Shown here piece by piece: positions 1 through 10,617 of a stretch of 64,000 nucleotides of DNA. Origin of the DNA: Cladosporium sp. IMV 00045 (Eukaryota > Ascomycota > Dothideomycetes > Cladosporiales > Cladosporiaceae); assembly GCA_001931905.2 (NCBI GenBank), contig MSJI02000799.1, positions 19,851-83,850 on the forward strand. Direction: 5' to 3'. Under the pieces are notes generated by a model, which saw only the letters and a program-made list of their open reading frames with translations, was not told the origin of the DNA and did not search any database. Position 1 is the first letter of the stretch. The number at the start of each line of letters is the position of its first letter. Position numbers and translations under genes: made by a program.

Positions 1-999
1 ATCTGCAAGACGCTGCTTGATGACAGGGAGAGTGTGTCTGCGAGTCCTCCAGTAGTGGTAGTGATTGGGAATGGACATCAGGTGGCCGACGATTGGGTAC
101 AAGAATCTCGGAACGAACGGCATTAAGGCAGCGACGGTAATAACATCGATGGCGAATGCGTTGTTGTGTTTCAAGAAGTCTTCGTTGCGGCAGAGTGGCA
201 GGCCGACGAACATGCGGTTCGAAATGCGAGCGATCATCTCCATGATGTTGTCCCAGACGGGGATGTCCTTGAAGTTGGCGGAGTCGAAACCCCAAGTGTC
301 GTCAAAACATGAGATTATTTCGTCGTGGATGGCTGGAATGATATTGTCAACCTTGCGGGGAAGACTCTTGTGGATGACATGCTCGTGGAAGACTGTCTGA
401 AGAAGATCTGAGGAGGTGCCGTATCAGCATGGTCACACGTAGTGCCTAGTGGCAATCAAATATAGGGAAATATGCTTGACATGAGGCCAATCGTGACGCA
501 AATGCCAGCGATCCCTCGATACACAATGCAAATGCTTACAAGGATTGGTGAAGGCATAGTCTCCAAGCAACTGATCAGAATGCATGGCCCGAACACTAGC
601 AATGTGGTCGGGCTGGTCGATCAGCCACTTCATCTTGTCGTTCGGAATCACAACTTCATGGCGACCAGAAAAGTCCGGGAAGATGTATGATTTTCCCTTT
701 TGCGAATACTGGATATCTTGTCAGTACCTGAACTCAACATGCACAACACACGTGGCGAGTAGACTGACTTTTTGATAACCCTCGGCAAGCATGAACTTTA
801 CATTGTATGCACTCGCAAGGGTGGCTCTGACATTTGCAAAGATCTTAGAATCATCTTTGCCGACCCATGGCAGGTTATCAGGATAGTTGTGGCCAGGCGT
901 AAGGACCTTGATGATGACGGCGAGCAGCACGCCAACAACACCAAGTGCCAGTACTGGACGGTCCTGAGCCGTTTCGAGGAGATCTACCAGGAAAGCCAT
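1..999 (-). CDS. Cytochrome P450 monooxygenase, N-terminal part (runs off left edge)
   Basis: Likely a membrane-bound fungal P450 (ent-kaurene-oxidase-like group); the substrate cannot be told. Exons read on the minus strand: 999-769, 708-540, 407-1, with GT-AG introns 709-768 and 408-539; the three join in frame and the last reaches the window edge on a codon boundary. Residues about 13-33 form one hydrophobic anchor, as in microsomal P450s. The next segment reads like the beta-1/B-helix region of fungal P450s ([10 protein letters not shown], then [21 protein letters not shown]), and the C-helix-like stretch and [10 protein letters not shown] follow. The haem-binding Cys, EXXR and I-helix lie outside the window, so activity cannot be judged. 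An in-frame ATG at 1020 would add seven residues. It is divergent from the acetoacetyl-CoA synthetase gene. Confidence 0.85.
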
Positions 1000-1020
1000 G
1001 GTGGATGAGGAGGTTTTCAC

Positions 1021-1993
1021 GCCTGGGTCACGGCGTGAAGTCGAAAAAACACAGACGGTCGTCGACCCGCCGAGGAGGATGTTGTTTTAAGTGCGTCAGC
1101 AGGATTGTCTGGCTGGACGGAAGGCGAGCATTCCGTGGTGAACGAGCGATTGAGCTGGGTGGAGTGCCGGACGACCAATGAGGCGGGCAGATCACCCTCA
1201 AGCGCGAACTTAGCGTGTGGGAGGATGCTCGCTAGGCGACTAGGCGAGAGACTCGAGCTCTCAAGCGATATTCCTCGCTTCTGCTGAGGAAGAATCATCG
1301 TACAGGTAGTAACATAAACTGCAGACCTTGCCGAGCGAAAGGGGCTTGATGATGCTGGTGGCTTTACTTGCTCAAAGTTCTCCTGCATTTTACCGCTGCA
1401 TTTCGAGCCAATATAAGGTGCCTTGAATTGCCGGCTCAACAGCGCGGGTGGCACCCTTGTGAAGGATTCAGCGCTACCATATATGAGGCCAACCAAGTTC
1501 CTCGTCAAGGGATGGCAGGGCCAGCCATCGCCGTGGAGGTTCGAATTCCTCCATGGGCAAGGACTGGGATGGAGCCTCTGTGCAGACAAACCGACCGCCT
1601 ACACGGCCCGGGCGGAGTCCAAAGGGAGAACTGCCACCACAACGAGTCGCCAATACCCAGCAGTAATGGCCTTGGTGGAAAACGAGCAAACAGCTGAAAG
1701 AACAGTGTCACACAAGACGTCAAATCCTCGGTATGCTGAACACCCGACACTTCGGTTCCTCGGCCAATGTTCAGCCATGGGATAGTTGAAAGTATGTTCA
1801 GCCTCGTGGGCATCAGCTCAACCTTATGGTCGGACATACTTACCACCAATGGTGAACCTCGACCCCGCCAGTGACGGCAATAAGGCTGTAGGTATTTTGG
1901 ATTTCTACAATATTTCTCGACTGATGTGTTTGAAGCGTGGCGTTACTGTACAGACTTTGTTATCCCATATAATATACAGAATACACAGCGTAG
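1021..1993. promoter_or_regulatory. Divergent intergenic region between P450 and acetoacetyl-CoA synthetase
   Basis: About 970 bases between two divergently read genes; it must hold both promoters. I see no conserved protein, tRNA or repeat. The AT-rich stretch just before 1994 ends with TAG directly before the ATG, which fixes the downstream start. A 190-codon minus frame here has no recognisable composition. Confidence 0.5.
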
Positions 1994-4167
1994 ATGACTA
2001 CACACTTCAAGAGCCCGGAGCTCCTATGGACTCCCAAGCAGGCAGGTCGGGCAGCCGACTCAACGGCAATGGACAAGTACAGACGACATATCAATTCGAA
2101 GTTCAACACCGATATCAAGACGACTCAAGATCTCGTACAATGGAGCAATGACAAGCCCCAGGACTTTTGGGTCGATCTGTATTCCTACCTTGGATTAGTC
2201 CCGCCTTTGCCACCTTCAATCACCAAGGCCTACGATGAGAAAGCACCCATCAGCTCTAATCCACCATTCTTCGAAGGCCATCTCATCAATTATGCTGAGA
2301 ATGCTCTCTTCTCGAATCCTGACCCCAATGCTACCGCCTTGATTGGACTACGTGAGGGGCAGGATTTGGACGATGCTGAACATATCACCTGGTCCGAATT
2401 CCGAGACCAAGTCCGTCTCACAGCCAGCGCTCTAAAACGTTCCGGCATCAAGAAAGGTGATAGAGTTGGAGCTTTGGTAGCCACTTCGAATTTTGCCATG
2501 ATCCTGTTCCATGCCACAGCAGCGATTGGAGCGATATTCACTTGCATCAGCCCTGATCTTGGCTTGGAGGGATGCGTGTCTCGACTCCAGCAGGTCACGC
2601 CGAGCATACTGTTCGTTGATGGGGATGCTGTCTACAAAGGGAAGACGGTATCGATGATTGAGAAGCTTGACCGTATTCTCTCTAGGCTCAAACCGGTGCC
2701 GTCGACGTTTGTCGTTCCGATTGTGAGCCAGCAATTGCAATATCCTACAACAGAAGACTTCCTCAAACGAGCAAACAAGCAAGATGCATTGACCTTCACT
2801 CGCGTTTCTTTCAATGACCCTCTAATGATCTGCTACTCGTCAGGAGTGAGTAATCACATCTCTCGAATCACCTCTCGGACCAGACTCGCTAAAAAAGACC
2901 TCAACAGACCACCGGCGCCCCAAAATGCATAGTCCACCGACACGGCCTCTGCCTTCAAACCCGCAAAATCTCCACCCTCCACAACTCCCTTATCCCCTCC
3001 GATACCGTCCTCCAATACTCTTCCACATCCTGGGTAGTCTTCTACATAATGTGCGGGCACTTCTCCATCGGCGCCACAACAATCTGCTACAACGGCAGCC
3101 CCCTCTACCCAGACGCCAAACACCTCCTGCGCTTTGTCGAGAAATTCCAAGTCACCTACTTCGGCAGCAGTCCACGCTACCTGCTGGAAGTCGAAATGTC
3201 CGGCTGCGTCCCCAAAAGGGAATTCGACCTTTCCTCCCTCCGCACCGTCTACACCACCGGCGCCACCCTGTCCCCCGACCAGTACAGGTGGTTTTACCGC
3301 TCTTTCCCGCCCGAAGTGCAAATCTGCAACACGGCCGGCGGCACTGACACCGCAACCTCGCTCATCGCGCTCGATCCCGCTGGACCCATTTACGCGGGCG
3401 AAATGCAAGTACGCGCGCTGGGCATGGACCTCGATATTCTGGATGCCGGGTCTGGTGAGTCTGTTTATGCCTCTGACGAGGCGGGCGAGATGGTTATCCG
3501 AAAGCCCTTTCCGAGCATGCCGTGTTTCTTCTGGGGAGATGAGAGTGACGGGAGGAAGTATCGCGAGAGCTATTTCGAGCGATTTGCGAATGTGGACGTT
3601 TGGGCACAGCATGATTGGCTCAGTCGCAATCCGAGCACGGGTGGGTTTGTCATGCTTGGGAGGAGTGATGGAGTTTTGAGTAAGTCTTCTTGAGAGAGTC
3701 AAGTGCCCTCGTGTCCAAGTACGAACGAAACAGCTAATCATCTCCCAGACCCCTCCGGCATCCGCTTCGGCAGCAGTGAGATCTACTCCATCGTCGAATC
3801 ACCGCCCTTCACATCCGTGATCAACAACACGCTCTGCGTTCCCCGCCGCCGGGCCCACGACAAAGACGAATCCGTCTTTCTCTTCGTCTCCCTCAAGCCA
3901 GGACACACTCTCACGCCGCAACTGCGCGCGGATCTCAAAACCACTATTCGCGAGAACCTCAGCGCCCGCCACGTGCCTCGCTTTGTTGTGCAAGTGCCGG
4001 AGATTCCGGTCACGATTAATGGGAAGAAGGTCGAGGTTGCTGTGAGGAAGATCTTGAGTGGGAAGGGAAATGTAGAGGTCAGTAGCACAGTGGCGAATCC
4101 GGGGTGTTTGAGGGCGTTTGAGAGATTTAGGGATGTCGAGAGGGAGGGAGGTGAGGCGAAGTTGTAG
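1994..4167 (+). CDS. Acetoacetyl-CoA synthetase (acetoacetate-CoA ligase)
   Basis: ATP-dependent adenylating ligase expected to convert acetoacetate to acetoacetyl-CoA in the cytosol, feeding sterol or fatty-acid synthesis. Exons 1994-2845, 2908-3679 and 3749-4167 give 680 residues, normal for the family; introns are 2846-2907 and 3680-3748. An in-frame TAG directly precedes the ATG. Visible: the ATP-binding P-loop YSSGTTGAPK (about residues 281-290, split by intron 1), the NTAGGTD motif, the hinge region RSDGVLN then GIRFGSSEIY across intron 2, and the C-terminal NGKKVEV with the expected catalytic lysine further on. The upstream FWVDLYSYLGL segment fits the ACAS N-terminal domain. Each exon begins C-rich and ends strongly G-rich (see findings). 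A related short-chain acyl-CoA ligase is the only alternative; the motif set favours acetoacetate. Confidence 0.93.
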
Positions 4168-7100
4168 GGTCGGTGGTTGAAGTTGTGGTGGATGTGGTGG
4201 TATTGTCGAGGAGCTCATTTATCACTTCGTTGCTTTACTTCTGCTCGACTTGAAACGCAATGGACTTCTATTAGCAAAAGCCCTGACTTAACAGGGCAAG
4301 CGTTCCTCGAACTCATTTTTTGCACGAAGGACAAACTCATTTGCATGGAGATTGCTGATTTCAAGATCTTTTGCAAAACATCCAGACCGTGCGGACGATG
4401 GGTTGGAGGGCACATCAACCGTTCAGCAGACCATCATCATCACATGCCTTCTTGTAACATGTTCTCGAATGAATGCTCGATAATCTGAGACTGGTCCATT
4501 GTTGTCATCGGCTAGTCGGTTCAACTAATGCCTTGGGATGGTCCTCTCAGAACAAGGACGGTTCTGAAGACTCTGAGGACGACTTTGAGGAACACCATCG
4601 AATCGAGGTCGTGGGTGTTGCTCTCGAGTGCTTGTACTTGACATGGATTTCCGAGAACATTGTTGAAGCGATTGGCTCATGGAAAGCTCCTGAGACAGGT
4701 GTCTTGATACACCATAGTATTTGGGACAAGCGCAGATAACGAGCATAGCCTGACTAAGCAATGGGTGTGAGTGAAAACAACGGGAATCATCGGGTGTATT
4801 CCTAGTCAATGAAGATGATGAGGGGGCAGGTGAAGAAATAGGAGAAGGAAGTTCGTATATCTGTAGAATATCAGACCATCGTTACCAGTCGGGCTTTCAT
4901 CTGAATGTCGTAAGAAGGGCGATGCATAGAATCTCTAAGAGGGCGATCATTCAGACACAACAATTGAACGATGTATACCATATCAGTGGAGGCAAAAAAG
5001 AAAAAAACAAGTGAAAATAACTACAATGTCAAATGGAAACCGCAGTCCCAAAACCTAAGTCCCGGTATATCAAGTAGATGCAAATTACAGCACCGAGTCC
5101 CAGAGAAAGCCTCGAGCCGCAGTGTTCTCAGATAAGAGCATCATGCAAAAGTCAGACACAATGTTCAAACCGTTCATCTCGATTGATCATGTTTCGCGAA
5201 CGGCATACTCACCTTCTCGCGTGGCGTCCTCTTAATTGTTTCTCCCGACATCCGTTCTAGGCGCTTTTCAGAACGGTCAACCACATCGCTTCTGTCAAGC
5301 GTGCATATGCTTGTCCAGCGCAGGGTGTCGATTGAAACCTGCGTTCAAAGTCAAGAGAAATAGTCGGGCTCAAGTCAAATGTCCATACTGACGTTGATGC
5401 TTCGTCCTCTCTTACCAAAACTCATTGTACAATGATCAGGCGAGCTGTGTATCCCACCCGCGATCAATCTAGGGCCAGCCAACGGGTTACATGTATGTTC
5501 CAAGCTCACTTGAAGGGACACGGCGTTGATCGTTGCGTCTACACATGACATGATCATGGAAGTCCAAATGGTGTTTTTTCCCGTGAGAGACGCTATGTCT
5601 GATCCATGGATGAAGGCTCTTGTGGAATGATGAGCCGCTGATATCGACCTTTGCAAGAAGAAACATGAGTACTAACATCCTGACAGCAGACCGCTGTTGC
5701 TCACATGTATGGATCCGACTCGCAAAAAGGCTGGCCCCAAAATCACACGAGCTGCATGCAGCCTGCAACAGTATGCCTCCATCTATGCTCTCTCGAGACT
5801 ATCCCGGAGGAAGTCGGCCCTCGAGAAGACCAGCTGATTAATGACATACCATCATTCATCCTTCAAGTGCGACTACGACAACTTGGAGGATTCCAACAAG
5901 GCCAATAAGAGTATTCCACTATGACGACTCATGCTCTACTGCCTCTCAAAGAAACCTGCATCTCCATATTCGTCATAGGTACAGAGCCGCGTGTAGATGG
6001 GAAACGACGTGCAGATGCTGCGCCTCCCACGTAATTCGACAGCAGAGCGTGATAGAATAGCAGTAGTCAGAGGGTCGACGGGTTTGCGTGGAAAGTAAGC
6101 TAAGCATCCTGCTACATAGAGATAAGTAGCAGATAGTTAGTGAGGTCTGTGTACACCTTGGGCTACATGTACCTTCGTCCACGCAAGCAACTGACGTCTT
6201 CATGTCAAGAAACCCCCACGAAAACCTTCCAGCTACGAGCTCGCAAGCTGCTGAGGTATTGACTTCACTACTACATAAGTTTTGCTGTCGCTTGCCGTCG
6301 ATTGACCGCTTGACTGAGGACACGCGACGGGCGTGTAGGAGGGTGTGTGACACTCTCACATATGATGGACATGGACACGAAGTCATGAGGGGATCATCGA
6401 CGGACACGCAACATCCCACAACGCAGCGCAGCCCATCCGCCTCCCCTAAGGAAAAAGCGGATAACATTTACAAGGCAAGGTAGGAAACGCGTGCTGGCAA
6501 GAGACCTCCAACTCCCCGGAACCTCACCTCCGCCGGAACAATTCATGCAGTCAGTCGCTCGCTCGCCCGAACCCCCGGTGATGCACACGCACCTGCGTTT
6601 CTTTGCGCGATTATGTGAACTCCCAAGAGATGGGGGTTTGGCCATTGGCGCCCAGGAACGAAGGGAGAAGTCGGGACGTTGCCAATTCTTCCTGGGTGTT
6701 TAAGCTGTTGCCTTGTTTCTGGTTTTCCTGAAACGCTTGCCAGCCGCCCCTGTTCTTCTTGTTGTTCTCGCAACTCTGTGTGATGGTCGGTAGATCAAGC
6801 AGAAAAGATGGCAATTGGTTGCGGTAGTGCAGTAGTCTTGATAGTTAGTGGGCTGGCATTTCTGCTGGACTGCTGCTAGTAGGCTGTAGGCTAATCGTGA
6901 TAAGATACACATCTCTGCACGCCAGAGGACCAACAAAGCACAACGGAAGAATAATGTCTCGTGGGGGAGGGCAGGCGAGGCAGGTACAGCAAGCAACATG
7001 CCATGCAACTCGCTTTGCCATTGCCGTAGCCATCCACCATCGCACAGCTCCCATCCCAACCCAAGGCTTATATCAGTTTGTGTTGCGTGTTTGATGCATG

Positions 7101-9774
7101 CATGTCTCAAAACTGCCTCACGTCACTACCTGCCTGCCTGCAGTCGGAGGCGGGATGTAATGTAAAGGAAGATAAACGGTCGCAGTGCATATTCCATTCT
7201 TCCGCGCGCCCTCTTGGGAGATTTCCGTCCTGCTGCTTGAGTTTTCCTCCAAGCTGGCTAATTAGTTGGTGTGTTTTATGCCTGGGTCTGCGATGCGAAC
7301 ACCTGCTTCGTGACTTCAACGCTGCAGCTAGGGGAGGGATGTCGGCGGTACTACTTGGCCTATCACTCACTGCTGGCACTACTACCGTTTCCTAACAACC
7401 GACTTTGATTGACTGACAGACTGACCAGTGCTGGCAGCCGAACAACTTCCACCCGGCACGGCTAGCGCTCACTCGCCGACTTGGTGTGATTCTTGCGTTG
7501 CAACACAAAGGCGGTACAGCAAGAAGTAGTAGTAGTAGCTGCAGCATGTCGTAGCTTCTTCACCTTTGCCCTCGCTTGCGTACCATTCCCATACCCGCCG
7601 CACCCCATCTCCAAACACCTTTCACAGAGTACGGTATGCACAGTAGTAGCTGCATCCCGCCGGCTTGCCGTTTGCAGTCAAGAAGAGGAGTAACAGGCCA
7701 CGGAGGCTGTACGCATGAGGGCCAGCTAAGTAATATGTAGCTAGCCGCGTGCCAAATGACGGGCATGCAAGCGAGTCGCTCTGCCGCTCGCTGCTGGATG
7801 ACGAGAAAGTAGGAGAAACACGGAGAGCGCGCGCATGGCAGGGGTGCGGTTTCAATTCGCGCTTCTTGTACCTCTGTACCTTCGTACTGGGCCATCCGCT
7901 CGTGCGTGTTCAAGCGAAGAATGAAGAGAGGAAGGAGGGGTCGGTTTGAGGTTGAGGTTGCATTTTGCTGCACCCTTTACTCTTCATACAACTGACCGGG
8001 TAAACTCCTCCAGGAGGGTGATCTGGTATAAAAGTGACATCTGGGGATTCGCCGCTACCGCTTCGCTGGGATGGGCGAAGGTGGGAAGAAAATTGGGAGG
8101 GAGCGGTGATCGCGTTGATCAGGGTTGATCATTTCATCCTACGGGGGGATATTCGCTGGGGTTGGATTATGCAAGAATAGGCATGCAGTTGAATCATTAA
8201 TGATATCTCTTTGTAGGAGAGGAAACGGATATCGCAAATCTGGCTCGTCGTTGATTTCGTCCATGGTTTGAACCGCACGGTTTTTCTGCAGCGGTTGGTC
8301 TGGCCTGCTCTGGCCCTGCGAGTCTGGAAAACAACCCAACAAATTTGATGGAAATTGATTGAAAGGGCCACCAAAACGGCCACCCAGCATATCAATTCAG
8401 AACAGCGGCAGCACAGTAATAATCCCACGCATATAGTTGCTCGCAAATAATGGGAATGATTCCAAGCAACCACCATCTCCTACACCTTTGCTACTCCATG
8501 GCGGACGGCAGCTCAGGCAGATGACCATATCACCACTACTACCTCCTAGGCATAAAATCTACATCACGGCAGTACGAATTGCGTGGGGCCGGGTCATCAA
8601 CTCAGCGGTCAAATCGGTCAGCTGTCGGCGTGAAGCCGCCATCACCAGCTAAGGTACCTTAGGTGGCCTGGTGCGTGAGAAATTCTCAGCTGCAAGACGA
8701 GCAAAAGAACGGTGAGCACACACGAGCTAGTCCAGCCTAGGAGGTAGCAGCACGCAGGGCCGCCGACGGGCGTGGGAAGGGGGGAAGCGGCCACGGGCAT
8801 TTTTGCAAAGCAGCTTTTTCTCTTGGGAGTTTGCGGCATTTTCGGGCACACATCAAGGGCGGCGCTTGGGACCGAACCTGCGTCTGCTCAGTGCAGTAGC
8901 GTACTGGTGGGCGTGCGGGCTTGAAGCGCGCGCGCGCGCGCAAAAGCACGGCAGATCGATGGGTAGTCCGTGGGTTGATCTTGGATTATTATGGGATAAT
9001 TAAGGGATTGTGATTGCTTGATGGGAATTGTGCGAGAGGTGCTTTGCTGTCAACAACGACGACGACGACGACGGCATACGCGGACTGCAGCAGGCGAGAT
9101 GTCGGTGTTGCCCAAGAGACACGCAGGCTGGCAGGTCTGTCATAGGATGATCGAAGGGTGTAGTCATAGCAAACGAGATCGCAAGTCGGAACACTTGACT
9201 GACAGGCTGGCGATTGGGCGAATCTGCTCTTCGGGTGGACGTGCGACGAGGAAACCCAGCGCGCGCGCATACAGGTTTACCCAAGAAGAAGTGCCCTACT
9301 GGCCAAACTCATGACGTAGTGTGGGTTCCATCTCAGGCACATGTGTGTGTGTTGTGCAAGTGTCCGACAAGTCACGAGAGACAGCCAAGGTGGGAGAGGT
9401 TGGTGGTACTAACCCTGGCAACCGTAGGGCATGAGAGTGGGAGAAGAGTTTCCGGGAATAGGACTGCGACATGATTGATCTACTAGTCGTGATGATGAGA
9501 GAAGACACACAGACGACGGGACAGCCTTTGAATCAATCAATCGGTAATCGCTGGGGCGTGTGTAAGCAAATTGGCTTGGTGAGAGACTTCCTGACTCGGG
9601 TTATTGGGGGGAAGGAAAAAATTCAAGCCTTTCGCCGTTTGATTGCTGGGCGTAAGCATTATCAAAATTGGATGAGAGATGCCGGCAGATATCAAAGTGA
9701 AGGGTTATGATAATTCGTCCCAATTTTGAGACCCCCCCAACTTTGGCAGACTGCAAGTGGAATAGCGTGAGGGA
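4168..9774. other. Long gene-free stretch, about 5.6 kb
   Basis: No reading frame here shows a recognisable domain, a joinable exon series or protein-like composition in either strand; the longest frames (about 60-165 codons) overlap on both strands as expected by chance. Small simple repeats are present: alternating GC at 8926-8941 and an ACG run at about 9056-9073. No tRNA B-box or rRNA match was seen. It may hold the distal promoter of the gene at 10618, an untranslated RNA, or a gene too diverged to see. Confidence 0.5.
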
Positions 9775-10617
9775 ATGAAAATCCCGCGCGCGGCTTTGAT
9801 CAAATCATCTCCCGCGCTGGCTGCAAGTGCTCTGCAAGTCAAGTCTGCCAGTCTGTGTGTGTGCCCCACGCTTTCGCTGGCCCTGCGCTTGCCCTCTGCC
9901 GCCGCCGCCGCCGCCGCCGCCGCCGATTGTCGCTGCTGCTGCTGCTGCTTGCTGCTGGCTCCTCTCATCTACAGCCTTGCTGCTGCTGCTGCTCTCTCTC
10001 TCCACCCACTTCACTTACAACCTCCAACACTACATTACGCAGCTCTCCTGCCCCAATTCCTCGCCCAGGCAGCGATATTCTTCGCATCGCTGTCAGGAGC
10101 GCAGCAGGAGCTGAGCCTCGATCGCACACCTCATCTCCTCCCTACCCGTCACCCGTCACTTTGCTTACACGACCATCTGCCAAGCGAGCATCGCCACCGA
10201 TCAGCGTCAGCGCCGGTTCTTGATTCTTGTACGTCAAACCGCCAACCCAGTTTCGCCTTCATCGCTTCCCTACCATTCTACTATTCTCGGCACCTCTCAA
10301 CCCGCTCCTACTGCTGCTGTACAGCCTCTTCGCGCTCTTTCGCTGACAACACACCTCAAGCCTGCACCGACGATCAACGCGCAACACTTTTTTCGACTCT
10401 CTCCACACAGCCATTTTCTTCGGCTCGCATCATGCCTCTTCTCGTATAGCAATACTGGGCCCTCGGGTCACGGAACCATACAGTCGCACTCTTCTAGGAA
10501 GACAGTGCCTTTTCTATCAAGGATCAACACCTTCGATCCTCTCATAATTCAATACGCGCCGACTTTTCGCCAAGCTCTCACAACCTTCTACCCGGAACTC
10601 GATAATACGATACAATC
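9775..10617 (+). promoter_or_regulatory. Pyrimidine-rich leader/promoter of the DUF2457-like gene with trinucleotide repeats
   Basis: The 840 bases before the ATG at 10618 are C/T-rich on the plus strand, like fungal promoters and 5' leaders. They contain a GCC run at about 9898-9925 and GCT runs at about 9932-9951 and 9979-9993. Long open frames cross this region in all three plus frames because the repeats lack stops; they encode homopolymer-like Ala, Cys, Leu and Ser and are not supported as genes. Confidence 0.55.

Noticed and set aside
1533..1556. tRNA T-arm-like hairpin around GGAGGTTCGAATTCCTCC
   Set aside because: It is a palindrome centred on TTCGAATT; with a 7-base loop the stem mispairs, and there are no acceptor, D or anticodon arms around it.
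1017..1589. 190-codon open frame on minus upstream of acetoacetyl-CoA synthetase
   Set aside because: No domain, odd composition, overlaps a divergent promoter region, and other frames are equally open there.
4525..4809. 94-codon minus frame in the gene-free stretch
   Set aside because: Overlapping open frames on both strands, no splice partners and no recognisable residues.
9775..10449. 224-codon plus frame rich in Ala, Cys and Leu
   Set aside because: Openness is caused by GCC and GCT repeats in the leader of the gene at 10618; two other frames are open over the same repeats.
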